From: Methanococcoides alaskense
Lineage (GTDB): Archaea > Halobacteriota > Methanosarcinia > Methanosarcinales > Methanosarcinaceae
Assembly: GCF_027594145.1 (NCBI RefSeq)
Contig: NZ_JAQFFK010000001.1
Location: forward strand, 186,001-250,000
Direction: 5' to 3'
DNA length: 64,000 nucleotides
In this document: positions 1 to 8,809 of the stretch, one piece after another
How positions within the stretch are numbered: the first letter of the stretch is position 1
How the letters are laid out: every line of letters begins with the position of its first letter
Program-made: the position numbers and the translations under genes
The notes under the pieces: model-generated
Told to the model about the DNA's origin: nothing
What the model saw: only the letters and a program-made list of their open reading frames with translations
Database searches by the model: none

Positions 1-16
1 TTCAAAGGTGTGTGAT

Positions 17-604
17 GTGAGAAAGGTCGTACTTGCTTCCGCCTCTCCTCGCAGGAAAGAGCTGCTTTCCCAGTTGATCGGGAATAATTTTGAGGTATGC
101 GTTAGCTCGTACGAAGAAACTCATCGCCATGACATGACAGTTGAGGAGTTGGTGGTCTTTCACTCTTTGGAGAAAGCAAAGGATGTTGCCTTAAGTTTCG
201 ATTCGGGCATCATCATCTCCGCGGACACTGTTGTTTTCTGTGAAGGAGCCGCTCTGGGGAAACCACATACTCCGGAAAAGGCAAAAGAAATGCTTGAAAG
301 TATAAGTGGGAAGTCTGTTCAGGCTATCACCGGAATGACCGTTCTCGATATGGATTCCGGTAAATGTGTCAGTGAATACGTGAGTACGGATGTTAATATG
401 AAACAGATGTCCTCTGATGAGATCGTATCCTATGTGAATTCAGGAGAACCGCTTGACAAAGCTGGAGCTTTTGCAATACAGGGGAAAGGGGCTGTACTTG
501 TTGAAAGTATCCATGGGGATTTCTTCAATGTCGTTGGTCTTCCCCTTTTCAGGCTTGGTACAATTCTTCAGGAAATGGGTATCTCTATCTTTGATGATGG
601 TTGA
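17..604 (+). CDS. maf: Maf-family nucleotide pyrophosphatase
   Basis: Maf/YhdE-type nucleoside triphosphate pyrophosphatase, a cytosolic house-cleaning enzyme that hydrolyses non-canonical or methylated NTPs. The N-terminal signature [12 protein letters not shown], the central SADTVV motif and the [14 protein letters not shown] block are all present, and the length (about 195 residues) is normal for the family. Start is uncertain because the window begins here: GTG at 17 lies six bases after an AAAGGTG sequence and gives the usual [13 protein letters not shown] start, while GTG at 8 would add three residues. The next gene follows on the same strand after about 100 bases. Confidence 0.9.
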   Translation: MRKVVLASASPRRKELLSQLIGNNFEVCVSSYEETHRHDMTVEELVVFHSLEKAKDVALSFDSGIIISADTVVFCEGAALGKPHTPEKAKEMLESISGKSVQAITGMTVLDMDSGKCVSEYVSTDVNMKQMSSDEIVSYVNSGEPLDKAGAFAIQGKGAVLVESIHGDFFNVVGLPLFRLGTILQEMGISIFDDG

Positions 605-705
605 TGTTCGATACTCCTGTCAGACCCTTTTCAATTTTATTAAATTACAGTTCACCGAAAAAGACATAAGCGATGTTCTTCAACTATTTTTAAGGAGTGG
701 TTATC

Positions 706-990
706 ATGGCAACAGCAAAATGGAATGGGGTTTTACTTGCGGAAAGTGATTCGGTAAAAGTGATCGAAGGAAATCTTTATTTTCCACCTGAGTCAGTGAA
801 CAAAGAACTTTTTAGGGAGTCGGATACTCGTTACCAATGTCCCTGGAAAGGCCTGGCATATTATTTCGATATAGTTGTCAACGAGGAAGAAAATAAGGAC
901 GCTGCCTGGTCCTATCTTGAACCGAAAGAGGCAGCAAAAGAGATTGCGGGTCATTTTGCTTTTGGGAATGGGGTTGAGTTAATCCCTTAA
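706..990 (+). CDS. DUF427 family protein
   Basis: Protein of 94 residues that matches the DUF427 pattern: MATAKWNG at the start, [11 protein letters not shown], and the [12 protein letters not shown] core. Members are small cytosolic proteins with no firmly established activity. The ATG at 706 is preceded by AAGGAG at 692-697; an in-frame start nine bases earlier lacks that signal. The stop overlaps the stop of the convergent rubredoxin-ThDP gene by four bases. Confidence 0.8.
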   Translation: MATAKWNGVLLAESDSVKVIEGNLYFPPESVNKELFRESDTRYQCPWKGLAYYFDIVVNEEENKDAAWSYLEPKEAAKEIAGHFAFGNGVELIP

Positions 991-2765
991 TCTACCCTTT
1001 TTGTGCTTGCAGCCATCTTATCCGGGTCAACTACAACTTCAATAAGCGATGCCTTTTCAGATGAGAATGCTTTTTTAAGTGCAGCATCGAGATCTTTCGG
1101 GTCTTCTATCCTGTAACCTTCACCTCCGGCAGAGTTAGCAAATTCCGCGAAGTCCGGATTCGGGAAACTCACACCGTATTCGGGATAATTATCCCGTAGC
1201 TGTTCTTTCTTTATGTTCTTGAGCTTACCATCGTTAAAGACTATGACATTAATGCCAAGGCCTTCTCTTACAGCGGTAGTGAAATCTCCCATTAACATTG
1301 CAAAGCCACCATCACCTGTCACACAGATGACCTGCTTATCCGGATAATCAAGTTTTGCTGACAATGCCGCTGGCAATGCAAATCCCATACTTGCAATATT
1401 TGCGGACATGAACGTTCTCTGTCCTTCACACATGAACTTCTTGTAGAACCAGTATGTATGGTCCCCAACATCGACACAGATGATCGCATCTTTGTCTGCA
1501 TGGCGTTTTATGGCCTGTATCACATAACCGGAATTTATCGGAATGGAAAGGTCGTTCGATTCAGTTTCAAGTTCTTCGTGGTGTTCCTGTTTCATTCTGT
1601 CGATATATTCAAGGAATTCGGTGTTCTCTCTCTTCCTCTCAATAAGTGGCAGAAGTTTTTGGAGAACAAGTTCCGCATCACCGACGATCCCCGCATCAAC
1701 GTCAAAGGTCTTACCGAGCTTTGTCGGATCGATATCTATCTGTACTATCTTTATTCCCGAAGGTACAAGGTTAGCCTGCCTGAAACCGGAACCCATTATA
1801 ACTATCAGATCGCAGTTCTTTATTGCCTTTGCAGCGTGTTTCGAACCGATGGATCCCAGTACTCCAAGGCTAAATCTATCATTTTCGTGTACAACACCTT
1901 TTGCTCTTGATGTGGTTGCAACAGGTGCGTTCAGTTTTCCAGATAGCTCTTTTATCAGCTTTCCACTGTGCCTGGATCCCCAGCCTGCAAAAAGAGTGAC
2001 CTTCTGACATTCATTGATAAGGTCTGCAGCCTTTTGAACGTCAGCATCCTTTGGAGATGTTTTGTTGGAAAATACTCTTTTTTCGATGGAATAAACCTTC
2101 TCATCAAGTTTTTCTGCAAGTATGTCTGTTGGTGTGCTCAATACTGATACGCCGGGTTTCTTGAAAGCATATTTAGTCGCCATTGTGACAAGCTTAAGGG
2201 CTTGATTCTCCCTTGCAATGGTCTCTGCGAATTCCGTGAATGGTTTGAACAGTTCTATCTGGTCTATTTCCTGGAACGCCTCACTTCCAAGGTACACTTC
2301 CGGGATCTGTCCCGCAAATGCAAGTACCGGACTTCTGTCAGTGGCAGCGTCCATCAATCCGGTTATCAGGTTAGTGCAACCCGGACCTGCTATGGACATG
2401 CATACTCCGAGCTCTCCGGTCATCTTCCCGTGAGCTGATGCCATAAAAGCAGCTGTTTCCTCATGTCTTGTAAGGATGAACTTTATCTTTTCGCTCTTTC
2501 GGATGGCTTCTATCAGCGGCAAATTGGAATCTCCTGGTATTCCGTAAACATACTTTACGCCAAAGACCTCCAGTTGCTCAATGATCTTCTCTGCAACAGT
2601 TGTCTTTATACCTTCCTTATCTTTGCCCCCTACCTCTGAAGTAAATGCAGACTTTGGAGCGCCACAGACAGGACATGTGAAGTCGTCAGGCAGGGACTCG
2701 AAATCCTGCCCTTCCGCTTCTTCATCATAGACCCAGTTACAGACGGAACATCTATATTTTCCCAT
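987..2765 (-). CDS. Rubredoxin-fused thiamine-diphosphate enzyme (pyruvate oxidase/acetolactate synthase-like)
   Basis: A 592-residue fusion. Residues 1-45 form a rubredoxin with two CxxC pairs (CSVC and CPVC) that would bind one iron. Residues from about 55 form a full ThDP-dependent enzyme of the POX/AHAS family: N-terminal pyrimidine-binding domain with the conserved Glu in RHEETAAF, a central domain, and a C-terminal domain with the ThDP motif GDGGF...FND. The rubredoxin suggests electrons from a 2-oxoacid are handed to rubredoxin rather than flavin or oxygen; this is inference. It is the downstream gene of a minus-strand group with the CDGSH protein and mscS, with an upstream gap of 25 bases. 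Substrate cannot be read from sequence; pyruvate is the simplest guess. Confidence 0.85.
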   Translation of the reverse strand: MGKYRCSVCNWVYDEEAEGQDFESLPDDFTCPVCGAPKSAFTSEVGGKDKEGIKTTVAEKIIEQLEVFGVKYVYGIPGDSNLPLIEAIRKSEKIKFILTRHEETAAFMASAHGKMTGELGVCMSIAGPGCTNLITGLMDAATDRSPVLAFAGQIPEVYLGSEAFQEIDQIELFKPFTEFAETIARENQALKLVTMATKYAFKKPGVSVLSTPTDILAEKLDEKVYSIEKRVFSNKTSPKDADVQKAADLINECQKVTLFAGWGSRHSGKLIKELSGKLNAPVATTSRAKGVVHENDRFSLGVLGSIGSKHAAKAIKNCDLIVIMGSGFRQANLVPSGIKIVQIDIDPTKLGKTFDVDAGIVGDAELVLQKLLPLIERKRENTEFLEYIDRMKQEHHEELETESNDLSIPINSGYVIQAIKRHADKDAIICVDVGDHTYWFYKKFMCEGQRTFMSANIASMGFALPAALSAKLDYPDKQVICVTGDGGFAMLMGDFTTAVREGLGINVIVFNDGKLKNIKKEQLRDNYPEYGVSFPNPDFAEFANSAGGEGYRIEDPKDLDAALKKAFSSEKASLIEVVVDPDKMAASTKRVD

Positions 2766-2790
2766 GTTATATCCTCACAGAAAGTGTATT

Positions 2791-3426
2791 TTAGTTCTTC
2801 TCGTCTTTGAATTCAATGTGCCAGTGTTCTCCGCTACAGAACGGCTTGTTCTTCGAAGCACCACATCTGCAAAGGGTGAAATGTTCTTTTGATTCGGGAG
2901 TGTTTCCTTCAGGATCATCGAACTCGATACCACCGACAGCATCGTAGGGTCCGTCCTTTGTGACAGTTATGCCTGGTTTTCGGTCAACATCTTTGTGCAG
3001 GACTCCGTCCTTTGTGTAACTAAGAGCACCGGATGGACACATCTCTACGACCCTGATTATGTCTTCAACACTTGCACCATTAGGGTCGATCCATGGTTCT
3101 TCTTTCATTCTGAAAACGGTTGGCAGATTATCTGTGCAGTATCCACGATGGGAACATACTCCCCTATTGTCATGGATCGTGATCCCTTCTCCAACATAGT
3201 TATCGACTTTATCAGGTTGTCTGCCTTCGACCTTTTCGCCTGTGAATCCCACTTTCAAATGTGTTCCGTCACAGAACGGTTTGTTCGAGGAATGGCCACA
3301 GCGGCAAAGAGCTACCATGGGCTGCGGCTCGAATGTATCTCCTTTTGAGTTATTCAGGTCCTTAAGCTCTTTTACAATGTATGGCCCATTCGTTGATGGC
3401 TGGATGGATGTTTTGTTGTCTGTCAT
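2791..3426 (-). CDS. Double CDGSH iron-sulfur protein with central ferredoxin-like domain
   Basis: A 211-residue protein with two CDGSH (mitoNEET-type) cluster sites: CRCG...KPFCDGTH near residue 42 and CRCG...KPFCSGEH near residue 188. Each has three Cys and one His, the ligands of a [2Fe-2S] cluster. The middle part has VCSHRGYC and, 30 residues on, MCPSGAL, resembling the divergent Fer4_19 domain often joined to CDGSH repeats. It is probably a cytosolic redox or iron-sulfur protein. It lies between mscS (30-base gap) and the rubredoxin-ThDP gene (25-base gap) on the same strand, so co-transcription and an electron-transfer link with rubredoxin are plausible but unproven. Confidence 0.85.
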   Translation of the reverse strand: MTDNKTSIQPSTNGPYIVKELKDLNNSKGDTFEPQPMVALCRCGHSSNKPFCDGTHLKVGFTGEKVEGRQPDKVDNYVGEGITIHDNRGVCSHRGYCTDNLPTVFRMKEEPWIDPNGASVEDIIRVVEMCPSGALSYTKDGVLHKDVDRKPGITVTKDGPYDAVGGIEFDDPEGNTPESKEHFTLCRCGASKNKPFCSGEHWHIEFKDEKN

Positions 3427-3456
3427 TTCTTAGTTCCCCCTTCAATATCAATAATT

Positions 3457-4257
3457 TCACTGTTTGTCCATATGGATGTCCAGTTGTGGATATGGTATCT
3501 CAATGTCTGCTTCCTTGTATGCATTCAGGATGCCGTTCGTCAATGCACCTTTGACGCCCCAGTAATTCGCTGTATTTGTCCATGCGCGAAGTTGCAGGTT
3601 CACTGATGAATCTGCGAGTGCAGTGGTTACAACAGCTGGTGTTGGATCTGTAAGCACCATTGAATTATCTTTCATAAGCTCCATGGCAACCTTTAATGCA
3701 TCCTCGAGTTTGGTATCGTAACTGACTCCCACATCAACATCGACTCTCCGGGTGGGCATTCTTGTCGCATTGACAATGGGGCTTCCCCACACCAGTTTAT
3801 TTGGTATTGTGATGAGCTTGTTGTCAGGTGTGAGCAGGTCGGTCGCCATTATACCTACTTCATGTACGGTTCCTGAATGCCCACTTACCATTAAGAACTC
3901 GCCTTTATCAAAAGGTCGAAGTGTGGCTATCCAGACACCTGCTGCAATATTCGTCAATGTGTCCTGCATTCCAAAACCAAGAATCAGGCCGATAACTGCT
4001 GAAAGTCCGACAATGACCGAGCTAATGTCAGATCCAAGCATTGATACTGTTGCAAGGATGACTGCGACATAGAGAAGTGCAAGGATGAATTTTGACAGAA
4101 ACTCTACGATAAGTTCCGGTAGATCTGTTTTCTGCAATCCGTTCTTGAATATTTTTATGAGGACCTTTGCAACAATGATTCCTAATACGAGTACTATCAA
4201 TGCTGATAAAAGGTCAAAATAGGTCAATTCCATGTATGGTATATTTTGCGATAACAT
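3457..4257 (-). CDS. Small-conductance mechanosensitive channel, MscS family
   Basis: A 266-residue membrane protein with three predicted helices in the first about 125 residues. The third carries the glycine/alanine-rich pore pattern ending LGFGMQDTLTNIAAG, followed by the beta domain (RPFDKGEFLMVSGHSGTV) and the cytoplasmic alpha/beta vestibule (PNKLVWGSPIVN). This is the minimal MscS architecture, which opens under membrane tension to release solutes on hypo-osmotic shock. It is the first gene of the minus-strand trio and its promoter must lie in the following 500-base gap. Confidence 0.9.
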   Translation of the reverse strand: MLSQNIPYMELTYFDLLSALIVLVLGIIVAKVLIKIFKNGLQKTDLPELIVEFLSKFILALLYVAVILATVSMLGSDISSVIVGLSAVIGLILGFGMQDTLTNIAAGVWIATLRPFDKGEFLMVSGHSGTVHEVGIMATDLLTPDNKLITIPNKLVWGSPIVNATRMPTRRVDVDVGVSYDTKLEDALKVAMELMKDNSMVLTDPTPAVVTTALADSSVNLQLRAWTNTANYWGVKGALTNGILNAYKEADIEIPYPQLDIHMDKQ

Positions 4258-4640
4258 TAGACCAACTCCCCAGTTTTATTTAATAACTAATGTTCTGTTT
4301 TCATGGTAGATATATAGTACCTTTCCACTTCCAAAATGCTTCTTCTTCTAAATAAATCAATATTTGAATATTTTCTTCGATCTATCCTTAATAATAATTG
4401 ACAAAATGTTTTTATATAATAAATTATGTGTAGGGGCTGACTCCAAACGAGGGGGTGTGTCCAATTCCACTCCTCCTCCAACTCATTCATAGCATTAATT
4501 TTTCTGTTCCATATTCTATTAATGTGTCTCAAAGTCATGTTTTCTATCTTGTGTTCAATTAATTTTTTTCTTGGAAATCCTCTCTTTTATGCAGGGCGAT
4601 TTATCGACACACAGCTGTTTTAATATTCATACAAGCCATT
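4258..4640. other. AT-rich intergenic region without convincing gene
   Basis: Gap between divergent mscS and marR. It must hold the mscS promoter on the minus strand. A short minus-strand open frame of 83 codons here (4287-4538) has no ribosome site and no recognisable motif, so I do not call it. Confidence 0.5.
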
Positions 4641-4652
4641 CAAAACAAAAGC

Positions 4653-4718
4653 TTTATATATTGGTGCGAATATTAGAAAATCTAACCATTCGATTATCGA
4701 ATTATACGATTATCGAAT
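4653..4718 (+). promoter_or_regulatory. Promoter with tandem MarR operators
   Basis: A TATA-like TTTATATA is at 4653-4660. Directly downstream, around the expected transcription start, are two palindromes: 4688-4702 reads ATTCGATTATCGAAT, a perfect dyad around a central T, and 4704-4718 is the same with one mismatch. The centres are 16 bases apart, so two dimers would bind close together. Position between TATA box and the marR start fits autorepression by the adjacent MarR protein. Confidence 0.65.
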
Positions 4719-4762
4719 CTTATGTGGCCAAGTTATGATCTTAAAAATTACGGAGGTGCATT

Positions 4763-5266
4763 GTGGATAAAAAAAAACAAATGGTAGAGTTGCATCTTGA
4801 AATTGACTATCTGAAAAGAAAAATGGAAAGCAACCTTGTCGGTCAGTTCGTTGAAAAAGATGATATTTGTTTGAACAAAACCGCAAATATGGCTATTCAT
4901 TTTATAAAACGTGAAGGGGAGGTCATGCCTTCCAATCTTGCAAAATATCTGGAGATCAAGAAGAGTAGTGCCACAAGCCTGATCTATTCTCTTGAAGCGG
5001 AGGGACTCGTTTATCGAAATGACGATCCGTCTGATCGCAGAAAAACATTATTGGGTCTCACTGAAAAAGGGCTGGAACGATCTGAATATATGCTCGATAA
5101 AATGTGCAGTGTCGCATCAGAATGTATGTCCGATCTGAGCGATGAGGATATTGATGAAGCACTAAATGCACAGAAGGTCCTTATCAAATTCCATAAACAT
5201 ATGCACTCACATGCTCTTTTGATCCTTGAGAAGATAGCTCGGGAAAAACGTTCGGATAATAATTAA
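4763..5266 (+). CDS. MarR-family transcriptional regulator
   Basis: A 167-residue winged-helix regulator of the MarR family. It shows the recognition helix KSSATSLIYSLEAEGLVYR and the wing DPSDRRKTLLGLTEKG, characteristic of the family. The GTG start at 4763 follows GGAGGTG at 4752-4758. It lies 13 bases before the start assigned to the RND exporter and behind two palindromic operators, the usual arrangement of a repressor controlling its own efflux operon. The ligand is unknown. Confidence 0.9.
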   Translation: MDKKKQMVELHLEIDYLKRKMESNLVGQFVEKDDICLNKTANMAIHFIKREGEVMPSNLAKYLEIKKSSATSLIYSLEAEGLVYRNDDPSDRRKTLLGLTEKGLERSEYMLDKMCSVASECMSDLSDEDIDEALNAQKVLIKFHKHMHSHALLILEKIAREKRSDNN

Positions 5267-5279
5267 GGAGGTAGTCATC

Positions 5280-7664
5280 ATAAAGAACTTATTCGAAAAA
5301 CTGGGAATCTTTATTGAGAACAATACTATCCCTATACTATTAGTAGCTTTATTGCTCGTCCTTGTCTCTGTCCAGGGTGCACAGAACATTACTATGGAAT
5401 CTGGAACTGATACATTTGTTGAAAAAACTTCCCAGTTGTATCAGGATTTTGATCACCTTTATATGAACATCTTCGGTACGGAAGCCATTGTTATAATTAT
5501 AGAGGACGGTCAGGTAAATGATCCCGCTTTGTTGCAGGCGATGGACCGGCTTGATCATATGTCTTCGTCGCTGCCCGGTGTAGTGGATGTTCAAAGTGTC
5601 GCAACAGTTGTTAAAGATGCTAATTTCGGTCTTACCGGTGATGCATCACTGCCTGAAGACAAGGCAGAACTACAGTCTCTGATAGATAATCATGTTCCTG
5701 AACAACTGATGCCTGACAGTACTCACACACTTGTTTATGTCGAGATTGCAGGTTCGTTAACTGATGACCAGAAACAGGAGATACTGAGGGAGGTCGAAAC
5801 ATCTGTAACCTTTGCAGAATTCCCTCCTGACTATAATGTAATAGTAACAGGAGAACCGGCTTTCATGGTCTCCATGAACAATGCCATGATGTCAAGTATG
5901 GGTGTATTGCTTGGGCTTTCAGTTGTCCTGATGATCGTTGTCCTGTATCTTGTGTTCGGTCATGTCAGGTGGAGGTTAATGCCTCTTGCTATTGTTCTGC
6001 TGGGTATAATATACACATTTGGTGCCATGGGCTATCTGGGGATTCCAATGACCATGGTCTCAATGGCCGCATTCCCTGTACTGATCGGTCTGGGTATAGA
6101 TTATGCCATCCAGTTCCATAATCGTATAGAAGAGGAGCTTGGACGTGGTGCGACACCGGCAGAGGCAGTGGTGGAGACTATCAAGCACACCGGTCCTGCT
6201 GTCCTGATCGCACTTATAATAACAGCACTGGGATTCTTTTCCCTTTTGACATCAAGCGTACCTATGATACAGGATTTTGCGAAACTGCTTCTCATAGGTA
6301 TTGCGATGTGTTTCCTTGCTTCCCTGTTCGTAGGTGTGACTGTGATATATGGCCTTGACAACATGCAATCTATACGCAAGAAGAAGTTCGGACACTTGTC
6401 CCTGAGTGGCAAAAACAAATCAAAGACATCATCTCCCGGTCCTGGAGAACCCAAGCCGGATATTCTGGACAGGATGCTGGGTCTTACTACCCGTTTCACC
6501 ATAAAACATCCTTTCATGATCCTATCAATTGCTGTTCTGCTTTGTGCCGGCGGCTTGGTGGCTGATACTCAGGTAGGGATTCAGACAGATACGCAAACCT
6601 TTGTCCCACAGGACCTGCCGGCATTGATCCAACTAGGCCATCTTTCTGATATTACAGGTGGTGAGGACCAGCTGAACATTATCATCAAGACTGACAATGT
6701 TGCTGATCCTGACACTTTGAAATGGATGGATGAGTTCAGCTCTCATGAAGTAGATAGCCGGAACAATATCATCGGGGCGGAAAGCATGGCCAGTGTCATT
6801 AAGTCGATGAATGGCGGTATAATCCCTGAAAGTGAGTCTGAGATCAGATCTTTGTATGAACAGATACCTGGTCAGCAAAAAGACCGTTTCATGTACGGTG
6901 AGAACATGCTCCTGCTTAACCTGAACGTTGGTGACGTAATGGGAAGTATTGGGATGGAAGGATTTGAAGTCCTCACGGATATTGTGAGGGATGATGTGCT
7001 GTGGATGTCCCCTCCTCCCGGAATGACAGCTACGATAACCGGAAGCAACGTTGTGTTCATAGAAGTTATCGGAGCCCTTACGTCCGGACGTATCTTTATG
7101 ACATACCTGGGATTGGGGCTGGTATTTGGTGGACTGTTTCTGATCTACCGCGATCTCCTCAAAGCGCTTGTTCCCGTTATTACCATGTTCATGGTAATTG
7201 GGTGGTCTGGAGGGCTGATGTACCTGCTGGGTATGGAATACAATCCAATGACAGCTACACTGGGAGCACTCATCCTTGGTGTGGGTTCCGAGTATGCTGT
7301 ACTTATGATGGAGAGATATTTTGAGGAAAAGGAAAAAGGTGCCAGTCCTGAAGAAGCAATGACCGAAGCAGGAGTAAAGATCGGAAAAGCGATAGTCATT
7401 TCCGGACTTACGACATTGTTCGGTTTTTCTGCACTGATTGCATCAGATTTCGGTATGATCAGCGGCTTCGGTATGATCACTGTAATAGATGTAGGGCTTG
7501 CCTTATTCGCAACATTTGTGATCTTCCCACCTGTGATGGTGTTGCTCGACAATTTCCGCGAAAAAAGGAATGCAAAAAAAATAATGCCTGAAGCATTCGA
7601 AGATAATATAGAAACGATCGAAATTGCAAAATATAGCACTGACCCGGAGGCTGATGCCTTTTGA
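5280..7664 (+). CDS. RND-superfamily (MMPL/HAE3-type) exporter with apparent ATA start
   Basis: An approximately 794-residue membrane transporter with the RND two-fold layout: a first helix, a large extracytoplasmic loop (about residues 45-190), a block of five or six helices, then a second helix, loop and helix block. Motifs such as GLGIDYAIQFHNRIEEEL and GVGSEYAVLMMERYFEE are the paired fourth-helix motifs of archaeal MMPL-like exporters. The first ATG/GTG/TTG is TTG at 5352, but that start would cut the first membrane helix. AAGGAGGT at 5265-5272 points instead to ATA at 5280, giving a proper N-terminal helix (IKNLFEKLGIF...). It follows marR and overlaps the next gene by one base, so the operon likely exports lipids, drugs or surface components. 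Confidence 0.85.
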   Translation: MKNLFEKLGIFIENNTIPILLVALLLVLVSVQGAQNITMESGTDTFVEKTSQLYQDFDHLYMNIFGTEAIVIIIEDGQVNDPALLQAMDRLDHMSSSLPGVVDVQSVATVVKDANFGLTGDASLPEDKAELQSLIDNHVPEQLMPDSTHTLVYVEIAGSLTDDQKQEILREVETSVTFAEFPPDYNVIVTGEPAFMVSMNNAMMSSMGVLLGLSVVLMIVVLYLVFGHVRWRLMPLAIVLLGIIYTFGAMGYLGIPMTMVSMAAFPVLIGLGIDYAIQFHNRIEEELGRGATPAEAVVETIKHTGPAVLIALIITALGFFSLLTSSVPMIQDFAKLLLIGIAMCFLASLFVGVTVIYGLDNMQSIRKKKFGHLSLSGKNKSKTSSPGPGEPKPDILDRMLGLTTRFTIKHPFMILSIAVLLCAGGLVADTQVGIQTDTQTFVPQDLPALIQLGHLSDITGGEDQLNIIIKTDNVADPDTLKWMDEFSSHEVDSRNNIIGAESMASVIKSMNGGIIPESESEIRSLYEQIPGQQKDRFMYGENMLLLNLNVGDVMGSIGMEGFEVLTDIVRDDVLWMSPPPGMTATITGSNVVFIEVIGALTSGRIFMTYLGLGLVFGGLFLIYRDLLKALVPVITMFMVIGWSGGLMYLLGMEYNPMTATLGALILGVGSEYAVLMMERYFEEKEKGASPEEAMTEAGVKIGKAIVISGLTTLFGFSALIASDFGMISGFGMITVIDVGLALFATFVIFPPVMVLLDNFREKRNAKKIMPEAFEDNIETIEIAKYSTDPEADAF

Positions 7665-8767
7665 TGAACTGTAAAAACAAACAAAAGAACAGATATGTGA
7701 ATTCAGTGGTCATAGTGGCTGTCCTGCTGACCGCGACATTGTTCGCGGTTACTGCATCTCCTGTAGCAGGAGCAAAAGAGTTCGTACAGCCGACCTATGA
7801 GTTCTCAACCAATTATTATGATGCCTACGGTGAACCTGATCTCTATGTTTCCGTTATTGGGGACACTGAGTTCGAGAGGGGCGAGACTGCACAGGTACGC
7901 GTTGTCCTTTCAAACAGGGGTGTACTGTATGGGTTTAAGGCCAAGACCTATGTTGATACGGAAAATGGAGATCATGCAAAGTCCCTGAAAGAGCTCGAAT
8001 ATGAGTTATTGAGGACCACTGCTTTTGGTTTAAAGACTGAGATGGTCTCGACCACAGATTATATAGAGGTCGATCCGATCACAAGTATCCAGACACTCGA
8101 GAGTCTGTACCCGGGAGTATTGCCGGATGACCCGATGTCCTTTGCCATCACCATCTCCGATAACGCACCTGCTGGCACTTATATGCTCTTACTTCCTGTC
8201 AGTTATGAGTTCCAGAGTGAGGTTGAGATGACTGATGGAAGTATTGTCAGACTTGGTCTGCCTGACCTTGATCATACAACATTCTATAAGACAAGGAACA
8301 CGACCCTTCAGATCCCGGTGATCGTCGAACCGGCAGCAAAGTTCGTAGTATCCGATGTGGAAGGTGAACTTACATCCGGGCAGTCAGGTGTCATCAATGT
8401 GACCTACACAAATGTAGGTGAGATCGAAGCATCTGATGCTTTTGCCAGGATAGTTGTGATGAAACCGTTGAGTTCCGACAAGTCAGCTGTGAACCTGGGT
8501 AATATTGCACCGGGTGAGAGCAAGACCGCATCATTCGACCTTGCTGCAGATATCTCTGCGGTGGAGAAGGATTATGGAATTGACAGTGAGATCAAGTATC
8601 GTGATGAGGACGGAGATCTGCAGTTCTCGGATAACATTATTGTTGAGGTCCCGCTCAAGTCAAGGGATGCAGGTATAAGCATCACTACGTTGGCAATTGC
8701 AGGAATTCTCCTGATGGTAGCTTACATGGGATACAATACTTTGAGGAAGGCTAAAAAAGCTAAGTAA
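7664..8767 (+). CDS. Secreted COG1361-like surface protein, exporter-linked
   Basis: A 367-residue envelope protein. It has an N-terminal signal (hydrophobic residues about 13-32, then SPVAGAKE), Ig-like beta domains of the COG1361/CARDB type (SGQSGVINVTYTNVGEIEASDAFARI), and one C-terminal helix followed by a KKAK tail. The ATG overlaps the exporter stop by one base, with GGAGG 13 bases upstream, so translation is probably coupled. This architecture (external beta domains anchored at the C terminus) next to an MMPL exporter recurs in archaea, where it may serve as the external partner of the pump; that role is inference. Confidence 0.8.
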   Translation: MNCKNKQKNRYVNSVVIVAVLLTATLFAVTASPVAGAKEFVQPTYEFSTNYYDAYGEPDLYVSVIGDTEFERGETAQVRVVLSNRGVLYGFKAKTYVDTENGDHAKSLKELEYELLRTTAFGLKTEMVSTTDYIEVDPITSIQTLESLYPGVLPDDPMSFAITISDNAPAGTYMLLLPVSYEFQSEVEMTDGSIVRLGLPDLDHTTFYKTRNTTLQIPVIVEPAAKFVVSDVEGELTSGQSGVINVTYTNVGEIEASDAFARIVVMKPLSSDKSAVNLGNIAPGESKTASFDLAADISAVEKDYGIDSEIKYRDEDGDLQFSDNIIVEVPLKSRDAGISITTLAIAGILLMVAYMGYNTLRKAKKAK

Positions 8768-8809
8768 TGTTTTGAAATTATCTAATTTACAATATCAAGA
8801 GGACTAATT

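Noticed and set aside
1458-2007. Long plus-strand open frames opposite the rubredoxin-ThDP gene
   Set aside because: They are shadow frames of a gene with clear domain motifs.
4287-4538. 83-codon minus-strand open frame upstream of mscS
   Set aside because: No ribosome site, no motif, and it occupies the region where promoters are needed.
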